Shown here piece after piece: positions 7,126 through 14,975 of a stretch of DNA of 64,000 nucleotides. The position numbers were made by a program, and so were the translations under genes. The notes below the pieces were generated by a model. That model saw nothing but the letters and a program-made list of their open reading frames with translations, was not told where the DNA came from and ran no database searches. Within the stretch, counting starts at the first letter, position 1. Each line of letters opens with the position of its first letter. The DNA is from Micromonospora sp. WMMD1102 (lineage in GTDB: Bacteria > Actinomycetota > Actinomycetes > Mycobacteriales > Micromonosporaceae), in assembly GCF_029626265.1 (NCBI RefSeq), contig NZ_JARUBN010000001.1, positions 5,397,001 through 5,461,000 of the forward strand, in the 5' to 3' direction.

Positions 7126-8744
7126 CGGCGCTCACCGCCGTTGTCCCGGTCGAGCAGGTTCCGCAGCGATTCGGGCAGCAGCGGTCCGGACGGGCGTCGG
7201 GGCAGCGGCACGCGGGTCGGTTCGGTGGCGGTTTCCCGGCCGACCTGGGCGAGGATGTCCGCCGCGTCGACCGGCGCCGGGTACTGGCTGGCCATGGCCC
7301 GGATGTCGTCGTCGGTGACGTAGGAGAAGCGGACCCGCATCGGTTCCGGGGTGCCGTCGAGGATCACGTACCCGACGCCCTTGGCCCACCGGGGCATCTG
7401 GTCGGCCAGCGCGCCCCGGTTGCGGGCACCGTCGCCGAGGACCATGTCGACCTGCGACGCCTCGGTCAGACCCAGCGCGATCCGGGTCGGGAACAGGTCC
7501 CGGAAGGGCAGTACCTCCTTGCGCGGGTCCTGCAACGCGGCCACGACCAGGACCCCGACGCCGGCACCCTGGGAGAGCAGCACCCCCAACGACGACGCGA
7601 TCCGCTTACGCAGGTCGGCATCTTGCAGGTACGCCGTCAACGCGGCCATCTCGTCGATGACGACCACCACCAGGGGGTCAGCTTCGGTCGGGGTGTGTAC
7701 CCGGACGACGCCAGCCAGCCGGGCTTGCCGTTCCCGCAGTACCGCTACCGCCTCGTCGAGCAGGTCCGCCATCGCCTCGAACGACTTGCAGGCGAACCGA
7801 GCGAACATCGGCCGCCCGATGGCGAATTCCATCCCGCCCTTGGGGTCGATCACCCACAGCCGCACCAGGCCGGAGGCGACCCCGCCGCCGAGTGCCCGAA
7901 CCAGGGACCAGAGCACGGAACCCTTGCCGCGCCGGGTCGCGCCGCCGACCAGGACGTGTGTCGCCAGCAGGTGAAGCGACCAGGTACGCAGGTCTTCCCG
8001 GCGGGCCAGGTCAAGCGCGGTGAAGTCCGGCACCGTCGGAACCGGGAAGGGTGGGACGACGGTACGCAGCGCGTCGGTTCGTACCAGCGCCAGGTAAACG
8101 ATCGTCGGACGGTCCCGGAAGCGGACCCGGTCGACCGCCCGCAGCAGCCACGCGGCCCGGCCGGTACGGATCGGCGGATCGTCGGGGCGCTCGGAGTAGA
8201 CGCGGGCATGCCGCCGGCCGAAGGCGTACGCCAGGTTTGCCGTAACCGCCTGGAACTCCTCCGGCGTCTGGCCCCGGACCATCCGGATGGTCAGCACGTC
8301 GAGCGCCGGATCTGAACGGACGGCCAGCAGTTCCGGCAGGACGATCCGATGGTCGTATTTCGCGGACAGCCCGCACAGGGTCATGGCCTCCCGCCACACC
8401 CGGCGGTAAACGAACACCCGCCGGAACGAGCCCAGCAGCGGACCCGCCAACCAGGCCCACCAGGACGACTCGTGCCGCCACCGCCACACCGCCGAGGCCG
8501 CCGACAGCAGGACCACCGGCACGACCAGGCCGGGCCAGCCGTGCTCGACGTAGAGCCAGACAGCCAGGGTCGCCGTGCCGGTGGCGACCGGGTGACGCAG
8601 GCACCACCAGGCCGCCCGCCAGGACCAGCGCAGCAGCAGGCCGAGCAGCACCGCCCAGACCGGCAGTTCGAACCGCTTCGGTCGGGCGATCAGCAGGTCA
8701 CCCGCCGAGGTCGTCACCACTTCACCGCGAGGCCGCCCGATCAC
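7122..8744 (-). CDS. TraB/FtsK-like DNA translocase (conjugal transfer)
   Basis: The 540-aa protein has three or four N-terminal membrane segments (about residues 30-110), then a RecA-like motor domain. The Walker A motif is GATRRGKGS (268-276) and the Walker B motif is LVVVVIDEM (about 358-366). This is the FtsK/SpoIIIE-type TraB/TraSA protein that moves double-stranded DNA between hyphae and is sufficient for AICE conjugation; it does not need a relaxase. The GTG at 8744 overlaps the stop of the zinc-ribbon gene as GTGA, and the gene end overlaps the next start. A C-terminal winged-helix domain that recognises the clt sequence would be expected in the last 80 residues but is not obvious by eye. 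Confidence 0.93.
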   Translation of the reverse strand: MIGRPRGEVVTTSAGDLLIARPKRFELPVWAVLLGLLLRWSWRAAWWCLRHPVATGTATLAVWLYVEHGWPGLVVPVVLLSAASAVWRWRHESSWWAWLAGPLLGSFRRVFVYRRVWREAMTLCGLSAKYDHRIVLPELLAVRSDPALDVLTIRMVRGQTPEEFQAVTANLAYAFGRRHARVYSERPDDPPIRTGRAAWLLRAVDRVRFRDRPTIVYLALVRTDALRTVVPPFPVPTVPDFTALDLARREDLRTWSLHLLATHVLVGGATRRGKGSVLWSLVRALGGGVASGLVRLWVIDPKGGMEFAIGRPMFARFACKSFEAMADLLDEAVAVLRERQARLAGVVRVHTPTEADPLVVVVIDEMAALTAYLQDADLRKRIASSLGVLLSQGAGVGVLVVAALQDPRKEVLPFRDLFPTRIALGLTEASQVDMVLGDGARNRGALADQMPRWAKGVGYVILDGTPEPMRVRFSYVTDDDIRAMASQYPAPVDAADILAQVGRETATEPTRVPLPRRPSGPLLPESLRNLLDRDNGGERR

Positions 8745-8923
8745 TTGGCACCCCGCAGGGACACGAACCGGCCCGATGCGTCCCGCACCGGAGGCAGCGG
8801 AAGGACAAGCTGATTCGCACAGCTACCGCACTGGCCCTCATCGCCGGTGGCGGGGTCGAATCGGGACTGACACACGTTGCACCGGGGCCGGTTCTGGCCA
8901 GCCGGACGCCTACGCTTGGACAC
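8741..8923 (-). CDS. Small zinc-ribbon protein
   Basis: This 60-aa basic protein has two Cys pairs (CNVCQ and CGSC) 15-20 residues apart, a likely zinc ribbon. It sits between the Pra-like gene and traB and overlaps traB by 4 bases, so the two are translated together. Similar tiny zinc proteins are common in AICEs. The function is unknown; nucleic-acid binding is possible. Confidence 0.72.
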   Translation of the reverse strand: MSKRRRPAGQNRPRCNVCQSRFDPATGDEGQCGSCANQLVLPLPPVRDASGRFVSLRGAK

Positions 8924-8964
8924 GTCACTACCTCTCTCGTCACGAGCAGGGGGAAGACAGAGAG

Positions 8965-9005
8965 GGGCGGGGCTGCCGTTCCGCCAAGATCAGACAGCCC
9001 CGCCC
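8965..9005 (-). terminator. Hairpin between pra-like gene and transfer operon
   Basis: GGGCGGGGCTG (8965-8975) and CAGCCCCGCCC (8995-9005) are perfect 11-bp complements around a 19-base loop. They lie just downstream of the pra-like stop at 9019 and before the zinc-ribbon gene. There is no T-run, so it may act as a partial terminator or attenuator that sets the level of the downstream genes. Confidence 0.5.
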
Positions 9006-9018
9006 ACACTTGAAGCGG

Positions 9019-9420
9019 TTACGCAGCCGCCTTCTGCTTGCCGGCCACGCCGGCCGGGGCACGCATCGCGGTAGCCCGCAGGGAGTACGCCATCCGGCCG
9101 TTGCTCGCCACGTACGGCGTGACCGTCATCCCCTCGAACTCGACCGCCTCGAACGGGGTACCGGTCGGCGGGACGGGCTGGTAGTCGGCCGAGATCTTGA
9201 CCGTCGTCTCCCGCGACCGCTTCCCCAGCTCCGGGTCAAGGTCCATCACCCGGACCTGCCACACCCGCTGACCGGTCACCTTGTCCTTTGCCGGGGACCG
9301 CCGGCCGGTCTTCTCGTCGTAGTCCTCCACCTCACCCAGCGACTCGGGCACCAACGCGCACCCCGCCGGGAACACGTCCTCACAACGCACGGCGAACCTC
9401 GTACCGCCACGCAGAGCCAT
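9019..9420 (-). CDS. pra: Pra-like plasmid replication/integration/excision activator
   Basis: The 133-aa protein has the pattern of the AICE family annotated as plasmid replication, integration and excision activator (Pra of pSAM2): RFAVRCEDVFPAGC at the N-terminus, VWQVRVMDLDPE in the middle, then FEAVEFEGMTVTPYV and AYSLRATAMRAP at the C-terminus. In pSAM2, Pra switches on repSA-xis-int and is itself repressed by KorSA. The gene starts at ATG 9420 and faces the GntR gene across a 139-bp intergenic region with three operator-like repeats, which agrees with that circuit. The N-terminal ATG has AGGTGGAGG about 5-13 bases upstream. Confidence 0.82.
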   Translation of the reverse strand: MALRGGTRFAVRCEDVFPAGCALVPESLGEVEDYDEKTGRRSPAKDKVTGQRVWQVRVMDLDPELGKRSRETTVKISADYQPVPPTGTPFEAVEFEGMTVTPYVASNGRMAYSLRATAMRAPAGVAGKQKAAA

Positions 9421-9452
9421 CGCTCAGTACCTCCACCTCTCACCCTGGCTGG

Positions 9453-9544
9453 CTTGACTAGCCAGGTTATGTGGATCAAAGGTAGGTCGGCTTGGCTAGT
9501 CATGTCAATGACAGTTGGGGAACTTTCCTAGCTTGGCTAGTCAG
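9453..9544. promoter_or_regulatory. Three KorSA-type operators in the pra/korSA divergent promoter
   Basis: Three copies of a 13-bp site are present. CTTGACTAGCCAG (9453-9465) is the near-inverse of CTTGGCTAGTCAT (9491-9503) and CTTGGCTAGTCAG (9532-9544). The core is the imperfect palindrome TTGRCTAGYCA. Centre spacing is about 38 and 41 bp. The third copy lies 15 bp before the GntR start and the first 33 bp from the pra-like start, so one repressor could shut off both genes. Binding by the adjacent GntR protein is inferred. Confidence 0.75.
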
Positions 9545-9559
9545 CGGTAGTGTCCGGCC

Positions 9560-10402
9560 ATGAGTCTTGACCCTGATGACCCGCGCACCCCGTCGCAGCA
9601 GATCGCCGCCGTACTCCGCGCCGAGATCAAGACCGGCAGGTTCGCCCCCGGCGAGAAGCTGCCGTCACAACACGACCTGGTCGAGCGGTTCAGCGTCGCC
9701 CGCGAGACGATCAAGGCAGCACTACGGAAGCTGCAAGAGGAACGCCTGATCGTCACCCGGCAGGGCAGCGGCACCTTCGTCCGCGCCAACACTGAACGCC
9801 CGGTAGGACTCCGTCCGCACGTCGAACGCGCCTTCGAGGCCACGAACGTCACGATCGACTTCGCCGGCTTCTCCGGCGAGACGCTCTACAACGCCATTCA
9901 GGAAACCCTGGACAAGGTACGCATCGGCCGGCTCACCCCGGAGTCGATCCGGCTACGGGTACTGATCTCCGACATGACCGCCCCGATGGCGATCCCCTGC
10001 CGCGCCGAGGACCAGGCCGACGACCCCGCCATCCGCGAACGCGCCCGCCGGATCACCGACCGGTCGATCCACGCCGTGACCGACGCCGTACAGGAACTCG
10101 CAGACCTGGGCCTGGTCAAGACCGCCACCGCAGAGGTACGGGTACACAAGGCAGCCCCGCTGTTCAAGCTGTTCATCATCAACGAGCAGGAAGCGTTCTT
10201 CGGCTTCTACCCCGTGGTCGAGCACACCGTGATGGTCGACGGCAAGCCGATGGCGATCTACGACGCGATGGGCAAGGACGCGATCCTCTTCCCGTTCACG
10301 CCCAGCGACGAAGACTCCTCCAATGACGCCCTCTACGTCGAGCAGGCCCGCGCCTGGTTCGACAGCATGTGGACCACCATCGCCCGCGAGTACGCCTCGT
10401 GA
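9560..10402 (+). CDS. GntR-family repressor (KorSA-like)
   Basis: This 280-aa regulator has an N-terminal GntR winged helix (about residues 10-78: SQQIAAVLRAEIKTGRFAPG, then LVERFSVARETIKAALRKL and QGSGTFV). The rest is a larger region that does not look like a standard UTRA or FadR effector domain. It is longer than many GntR proteins but sits exactly where AICEs carry korSA, divergent from pra, downstream of three operator repeats. In pSAM2 KorSA keeps the element integrated and silent by repressing pra and itself. The 3' end overlaps the HAD gene by 4 bases (GTGA), so the two are co-translated. Confidence 0.85.
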   Translation: MSLDPDDPRTPSQQIAAVLRAEIKTGRFAPGEKLPSQHDLVERFSVARETIKAALRKLQEERLIVTRQGSGTFVRANTERPVGLRPHVERAFEATNVTIDFAGFSGETLYNAIQETLDKVRIGRLTPESIRLRVLISDMTAPMAIPCRAEDQADDPAIRERARRITDRSIHAVTDAVQELADLGLVKTATAEVRVHKAAPLFKLFIINEQEAFFGFYPVVEHTVMVDGKPMAIYDAMGKDAILFPFTPSDEDSSNDALYVEQARAWFDSMWTTIAREYAS

Positions 10403-11088
10403 GCCGCGCCGACCTCGCCGCCGCCGTCGACCGCGCCCGCGTCATCCTGCTCGACTTCGACGGACCGGTGTGCAGCATCTTCGCCCAGCGCCCCGCCTCG
10501 ACCGTCGCCCACGAGCTGCGGCGCCTGCTCGTCGACCAGGGCGTGACCCTGCCCGTCGACATCCTGCACGAGCCCGACCCGCTGGCCGTCCTACGCTTCA
10601 CCGCCACATTGGGTCGACCCGCCGTCGTCCGCCAGGTCGACGAGGCGCTGACCCGCGAAGAGGTCACCGCGGCCCGAACCGCCGACCCGACCCCGTACGG
10701 CCGTGAGGTCATCGTCGCCGCGCACCAGACCGGCCGGCGGGTCGCCGTGGTATCGAACAACTCCGCTGACGCCGTCCACGCCTACCTGACCGGTCGCCGG
10801 CTCACCAGCTACGTGCACCCGGTCATCGGCCGCGCCCCCGCCGACCCCGACCGGATGAAGCCGAACCCGGCACCGGTCCTGGACGCCGTCCGCGAGCTGC
10901 ATGCCGACCCACGGGATTGCGTCCTGGTCGGTGACTCACTCAGCGACATCGAAGCCGCCCGCGCCGCCGGAGTCGCCGCCATCGGGTACGCCAACAAGCC
11001 CGGCAAACGCGAACGGTTCGCCGCAGCGGACGCGGTCATCGACAGCATGGCCGACCTGGTAGCCGCCTTCGCCGTCGACGAGTTGTAG
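10399..11088 (+). CDS. HAD-superfamily phosphatase
   Basis: The 229-aa protein has the four HAD motifs: LLDFDGP (motif I, nucleophile Asp near residue 20), VVSNNS (motif II), KPNP (Lys of motif III) and VGDSLSDIEAA (motif IV). The insertion between motifs I and II suggests a helical C1 cap, as in phosphoglycolate-phosphatase-like enzymes. The GTG at 10399 overlaps the stop of the GntR gene, so it is coupled to the repressor. The substrate is unknown. Pairing of a GntR regulator with a HAD enzyme recurs in AICEs of Micromonosporaceae and Streptomyces, so it may feed a metabolite or nucleotide signal into element control; this is inference. Confidence 0.85.
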   Translation: MSRADLAAAVDRARVILLDFDGPVCSIFAQRPASTVAHELRRLLVDQGVTLPVDILHEPDPLAVLRFTATLGRPAVVRQVDEALTREEVTAARTADPTPYGREVIVAAHQTGRRVAVVSNNSADAVHAYLTGRRLTSYVHPVIGRAPADPDRMKPNPAPVLDAVRELHADPRDCVLVGDSLSDIEAARAAGVAAIGYANKPGKRERFAAADAVIDSMADLVAAFAVDEL

Positions 11089-11109
11089 CAGCACCACCCC
11101 GCACACGAG

Positions 11110-11134
11110 CGCCCCGGTGATCATTCCCGGGGCG
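11110..11134. terminator. Bidirectional terminator between HAD and Nudix genes
   Basis: CGCCCCGG (11110-11117) pairs with CCGGGGCG (11127-11134) around a 9-base loop, flanked by ACGAG and CTCGT that can extend the stem and followed by TTTCT on the plus strand. It lies between two convergent genes (stops at 11088 and 11147), the expected place for a shared terminator. Confidence 0.65.
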
Positions 11135-11146
11135 TTTCTCGTGCCC

Positions 11147-11614
11147 TCAGTCGACGTGCGGCACCCGACCCGCGAGGTAGTCCGCGATCTGCCGCCGCAT
11201 CGTCGGATGGATGTCCAGCCCTGCCAGCTCATCCGGCAGGAACCAGGCAACGTCACTCGCCTCATCGTTCGCCGCCGGAGCACCGCCGACCGGTCGGGCC
11301 AGCAACGTCACCTCGTATTCCTGCCGGACCTCACCATCGGAGTACGCCACGATGTGCCCCGGGTCGGAGTAGACGCCGACGATGCCGGTCACCTCGACCT
11401 GGACTCCGGTCTCTTCCAGGGTTTCCCGGACCGCGCACTCTGACGGAGTCTCGCCGATCTCCATCTTGCCCATCGGCAACGCCCACTGGTCGGTGTCGCG
11501 CCGCCGTTGCAGCAGGATCGCGCCCTGGTCGTCGACCGCCAGCACCCCGCAGGCCGGAACGAGCGTGTTCGCCTTCGGCGCGTCCGGGTCGTTCCAGTGC
11601 TCGACACGACCCAT
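11147..11614 (-). CDS. Nudix hydrolase (possible Pif-type immunity factor)
   Basis: The 155-aa protein has a complete Nudix box, GKMEIGETPSECAVRETLEE followed by TGV, with the REtlEE glutamates intact. It would hydrolyse a nucleoside diphosphate linked to another group. In pSAM2 the Nudix protein Pif prevents redundant transfer between cells that already carry the element, so this gene is a good candidate for the same role. The ATG at 11614 lies 2 bp after the stop of the HTH-DUF5919 gene, which makes the two an operon. A housekeeping nucleotide-pool role cannot be excluded. Confidence 0.85.
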   Translation of the reverse strand: MGRVEHWNDPDAPKANTLVPACGVLAVDDQGAILLQRRRDTDQWALPMGKMEIGETPSECAVRETLEETGVQVEVTGIVGVYSDPGHIVAYSDGEVRQEYEVTLLARPVGGAPAANDEASDVAWFLPDELAGLDIHPTMRRQIADYLAGRVPHVD

Positions 11615-11616
11615 CC

Positions 11617-12372
11617 TCAGACCTCCGTCCCCAGCCACGGCACCGCCGTAGCCCACACCCGGTCGAAGCTGGCCGCATAGTGCTCAAACAGCCCGCCACC
11701 GTCGACCTTACGGAGATGAAACGTCGGATTGGCCGACGCCGGCTCACCGTACGCATGCGGGTTGGTCAGGATCTCGTCGTCATACCGGAACAGACTCGCG
11801 TAGAGCGTCGTCGGGTGAAGTCGAACTTCACACCCGTCCACGCCGGCCAGCTCCCGGTAGTACGTCAACGACGCCCGGATCTTCGCCGCCAGCGTGCCGC
11901 CGAGCCCCTCCTCCCGGTCCCGGACCGCTACCGCGTCGCTCGCCGGGTCGCCGAAGCACAGCCGGACCTGCACCCCGGCCGAGAGGCGGTCAGCGAGCAT
12001 GCGCGCCACGCGCGGCTGTGTCTGCGCGAAGAAGGTCCCGGAGAACACCAGCACGTCGATGCGCTCCTGGGCCTCGGTGAGGAGCCGTAGCCACGTCTCA
12101 CGCGGCACCGACGCCCGATCCGGGAAGACCTCGATCAATTCCGCGCGACTGGCCTCCTCTCGCTTGCCGGCGACCGACGCGAGCACAGCCGGCCATAGGT
12201 ACGCCTCTTCCGCACCCAGCCGCCGTGCCGTCGCCCACCGATGCCGCCGATGCGGAACCCGACCGAGACTGATCCACCGCTCTACTGTCTTCGGATCTAC
12301 ACCGCATTCATCGGCTAGGTCCTCAACGCGCACCCCACGACGAACCATCACCGTCCGCAGACGCTCATTCAT
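11617..12372 (-). CDS. HTH regulator with DUF5919 (phospholipase-D-like fold) domain
   Basis: This 251-aa protein begins with an XRE-like helix-turn-helix (RGVRVEDLADECGVDPKTVE, residues about 12-40). A second domain contains IDVLVFSGTFFAQTQPRVA, VRLCFGDP and an arginine-rich stretch typical of DUF5919. This domain resembles the PLD-like sensor domain seen in actinobacterial HTH regulators and often paired with Nudix genes. ATG 12372 was chosen because it begins just before the HTH and has an AGAGAG ribosome-binding stretch; the frame is open upstream to 12459 with no clear start signal. It forms an operon with the Nudix gene and is divergent from the 12641 gene. Confidence 0.82.
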   Translation of the reverse strand: MNERLRTVMVRRGVRVEDLADECGVDPKTVERWISLGRVPHRRHRWATARRLGAEEAYLWPAVLASVAGKREEASRAELIEVFPDRASVPRETWLRLLTEAQERIDVLVFSGTFFAQTQPRVARMLADRLSAGVQVRLCFGDPASDAVAVRDREEGLGGTLAAKIRASLTYYRELAGVDGCEVRLHPTTLYASLFRYDDEILTNPHAYGEPASANPTFHLRKVDGGGLFEHYAASFDRVWATAVPWLGTEV

Positions 12373-12640
12373 CTCTCTATTGGACGTTTCCTGCACCGGA
12401 CGTTTCAAGCCCGTCACAGGACGTTTCCCAACGCCCCCGGACGTCGGCCAGCAGTCCACCAGGGCGGATGCGCCGTACCCGCCACCAGCCGTTGACTACA
12501 CACCGTCGTACGGAATTGTCCCTGTCTCCGTGCTCGCCGCCATGGCCGCGAGGGCAGGTGAGTACGACACCATCGGTCGGGGTGCGGGCCTTCCCAGCCA
12601 GCCCGTGCTCCGGCCTTTGGAACCGAGAGGAGAAGGGGAC

Positions 12641-12979
12641 GTGTCCGACTACCGAGCTTCCAGAGACCGACCGCCCCGGAACTTCATCCACCCTAGGGCG
12701 AGCCAGTATCCATCATGGATGACGGAGCCAGCCGAGCAGGACATTCAATTCGTCGTCCACATACCCTTCTCCGCCTCCGGTCTCAGTGCAGCTCTCGAAA
12801 GAGCCGCCTTAGTCGCTGATGTCTTCACATTTCTGCCAGACTTCGAACAAGGTGATCTGACGGTGACCCGCCAAGGTGATCAAGAGAGGCATTACCAGGT
12901 CATCTGCGATCGACGAATCCTCGACGGAACCCGTTGCGCCCTCCGATACGGCCACCCCGATCAGTGCAGTCCGACCTGA
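12641..12979 (+). CDS. Hypothetical AICE cargo protein
   Basis: This 112-aa acidic protein starts at a GTG preceded by a strong GAGAGGAGAAGG site (12624-12635). The body (DIQFVVHIPFSASGLSAALE, then FEQGDLTVTRQGDQERHYQV) predicts an alpha/beta fold, and two Cys near the C-terminus (VICDRR and GTRCALRYG) could bind a metal. It ends 19 bp from the convergent nuclease-like gene. The family is not recognised. It is divergent from the HTH-DUF5919/Nudix pair and may share control with it. Confidence 0.65.
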   Translation: MSDYRASRDRPPRNFIHPRASQYPSWMTEPAEQDIQFVVHIPFSASGLSAALERAALVADVFTFLPDFEQGDLTVTRQGDQERHYQVICDRRILDGTRCALRYGHPDQCSPT

Positions 12980-12997
12980 ACTCTCTTCTGCCGATAA

Positions 12998-14644
12998 CTA
13001 CAGAAGAGATGGCTCCCGTTCCTCTTTGGCCAATCGCCGGATGCGGATGTGTTCGCCATCGAGACACTCCCACCGTCCCTCTGGATCCACCGGCTTGCCG
13101 ACCTCCGCCGCCAACTCCTTGCGATTCACCAGACGCATCTTTGGCGCGTAGAACTGAACGTGACCGAGCTCAAACCGATTACCGCAGTACTCCATACCAA
13201 AGGAATCAAATCTAGCTAGGAGTGCTGCACCATCGTTGAATCTTGGGTCAGCCAGAAAATCCCCAAGTCTATCCCTTCGAAAGTGCATCTTCAAGCCACG
13301 GTAAGGCCATTGCGCCTCACCTTCTCGGACGAGTTCCCTCAGCATTTCGAGCTCACGGAGGTCCTTCGCTCCTAGCCCATCAGGAATCGGGAACACCATA
13401 TTAAAGAACTGCTGTAGCTCGTCCAGCGCAATCGCTAGACGCGCCGCCGGCTGACCTTCCGGGAAAACGTCTTCATCAATCTCACAGAAGCCAAATACCC
13501 TGTGCCCCATACGGAATTCCACACGATTTCCCGAAACGAGAGCGCGAATAAAGTCGGCGACTGGCCTCACCGCGTACGGAAAGAGTCCAACCGGAGAAGA
13601 GATCTCGAACTCGAAGGCTCCCGTAGGAGCCGGTTCACTTTTGCCTGTCAGAAGGTTAAGCGTCATCATTCCGGACAGGTCTTGCCCGGAAAGGGTAAAG
13701 CCTCGGCTTCCTCGAACGCGCTTGCTCAATTGAACCGCGATGGATGATATACAACTTCCATTTGGCGATTTGACGTCTATCACACAGGGAAGAGGCAAAC
13801 CTGCGTTGTCCTCCTCGGAATGAATCTCAAGCTTGTGAGGAGTGATTGGCCAATCCCACGCAAAGGCACGACGGGTTTCTTCGGAAGCGTGGATATCGAA
13901 CCCCTGGATGTAATCGCCCGGAACGGTGATACTTCCGCCATACTCCAAGACGCGTCTTAGCTGACGGGACACGCCTTCCGCTTCAGGGTCCTTAGCATCG
14001 AAGGAGAAGATCGGAGTTATGGAAATCGGATCAACTTCGGCGGAATCTGGGCGCTTCGCCGAGTAAGTCAGCATGTAGCCGCCCGGCCTGGTCGCCACAT
14101 CGATGCGCCAGTATGGCGACAATTCATTCACCCGAGCCGAAAAAACGCCAAGACGTTCTATGGCATCCCGAATCCCATTCGCCATTGCCGCTTGCTCATG
14201 CCCCAACTCTTTGGCGCGCTGAGCCAGCACATAAAGCGGCCCTTCGACATATCGGATCAAATCCTCCCGCTCCGCGAACTCCTTATCCAGCCAATCGCGC
14301 CCCCTCCATTCGAGCTCAAGCGCAGGGAACTCTGCCCGGAGACCGTCAAACCACTTCTCTTCAGACGGGGATGACTCAAGGGGAACAACCAGGACCCATC
14401 GAATGGGATTATGCTTGGCCGCCTTCTTTAGCGAATTCCTAATCCCGCGCTTTTGACTGGCACCCAGACGATCTGTGTAGCTCTTTACTTCGAAGATCAC
14501 GAGGCCGTCAGGAGAGTCCCAACGAATGTCCCGCCCGTCGTCCCCTCCCGACCCGTCAATTCCTTGGGCTGTGGGGTGCAGGTCGCGAATGAGCAGCTTG
14601 ACTGCACGCTCTACACGGTCTCGATGATCTTGCCAACGAATCAT
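12998..14644 (-). CDS. PD-(D/E)XK nuclease-like protein, putative defence cargo
   Basis: The 548-aa protein has an N-terminal domain of about 110 residues with the signature of Mrr-like/PD-(D/E)XK nucleases. Asp39 lies in GGDDGRDI, followed by a strand carrying Glu52-Val-Lys54 in LVIFEVKSY; a Glu in the first helix (ERAVKLLIR) is also placed as expected. The remaining 430 residues form a large alpha/beta region with no motif I recognise. ATG 14644 is the first start. The gene is much more A/T-rich than its AICE neighbours, stands alone near attR and has no methyltransferase partner. It is therefore unlikely to be a classical restriction enzyme and more likely a single-gene, sensor-plus-nuclease type defence protein. 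That role is inference. Confidence 0.7.
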   Translation of the reverse strand: MIRWQDHRDRVERAVKLLIRDLHPTAQGIDGSGGDDGRDIRWDSPDGLVIFEVKSYTDRLGASQKRGIRNSLKKAAKHNPIRWVLVVPLESSPSEEKWFDGLRAEFPALELEWRGRDWLDKEFAEREDLIRYVEGPLYVLAQRAKELGHEQAAMANGIRDAIERLGVFSARVNELSPYWRIDVATRPGGYMLTYSAKRPDSAEVDPISITPIFSFDAKDPEAEGVSRQLRRVLEYGGSITVPGDYIQGFDIHASEETRRAFAWDWPITPHKLEIHSEEDNAGLPLPCVIDVKSPNGSCISSIAVQLSKRVRGSRGFTLSGQDLSGMMTLNLLTGKSEPAPTGAFEFEISSPVGLFPYAVRPVADFIRALVSGNRVEFRMGHRVFGFCEIDEDVFPEGQPAARLAIALDELQQFFNMVFPIPDGLGAKDLRELEMLRELVREGEAQWPYRGLKMHFRRDRLGDFLADPRFNDGAALLARFDSFGMEYCGNRFELGHVQFYAPKMRLVNRKELAAEVGKPVDPEGRWECLDGEHIRIRRLAKEEREPSLL

Positions 14645-14975
14645 GCCTAACTCCTGACGTACGGAGTCCTGAAGTGTTGCCCACCGACTCTACCCGTAAC
14701 GCTGGTTCGGCAGATACCCGCATACCCAGAGAGCCTACAATTGCTAACAACAAGTACGTTTCCGGAACTCACGACGCTTCGGATCGGCCCCTGGCTTCCT
14801 GTCCATTGATTGTTGCCGAATTACTCTGTCTTGGATCAAGAGCGCCGCTGCGCGGCGCCGCGCCGGGGCGGCAGGCCGCCCGGCGGAACACCGCCCCGGA
14901 CCGCTCCGCGGCCGGGGCGGCAAGCCGCCGAAACCTGGCGGGTACCGCCCCGCGCCCTGACTGGCTCCCAGACGG
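14645..14975. other. Gene-free stretch with GC-rich repeats (see 14862-14929)
   Basis: Between the nuclease-like gene and the next minus-strand gene there are 331 bp without a credible coding frame. The first half is A/T-rich, like the nuclease gene, and probably holds its promoter. The second half is extremely GC-rich and carries the repeated palindromes listed separately. Confidence 0.5.
14862..14929. repeat. GC-rich palindromic direct repeats, possible cis-acting locus
   Basis: A 19-bp unit beginning GCCGGGGCGGCA and ending GCCGCC occurs at 14862-14880 and, with one change, at 14911-14929. Each unit can form a GGCGGC/GCCGCC hairpin, and the space between them holds further complementary GC blocks. 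AICE transfer loci (clt) and origins often consist of such repeats, but this could also be a strong terminator. Confidence 0.45.

Noticed and set aside
12998..14644. Classical type II or IV restriction enzyme
   Set aside because: There is no modification gene, and the C-terminal region does not match the Mrr or McrBC layout I know. Only the nuclease core is supported.
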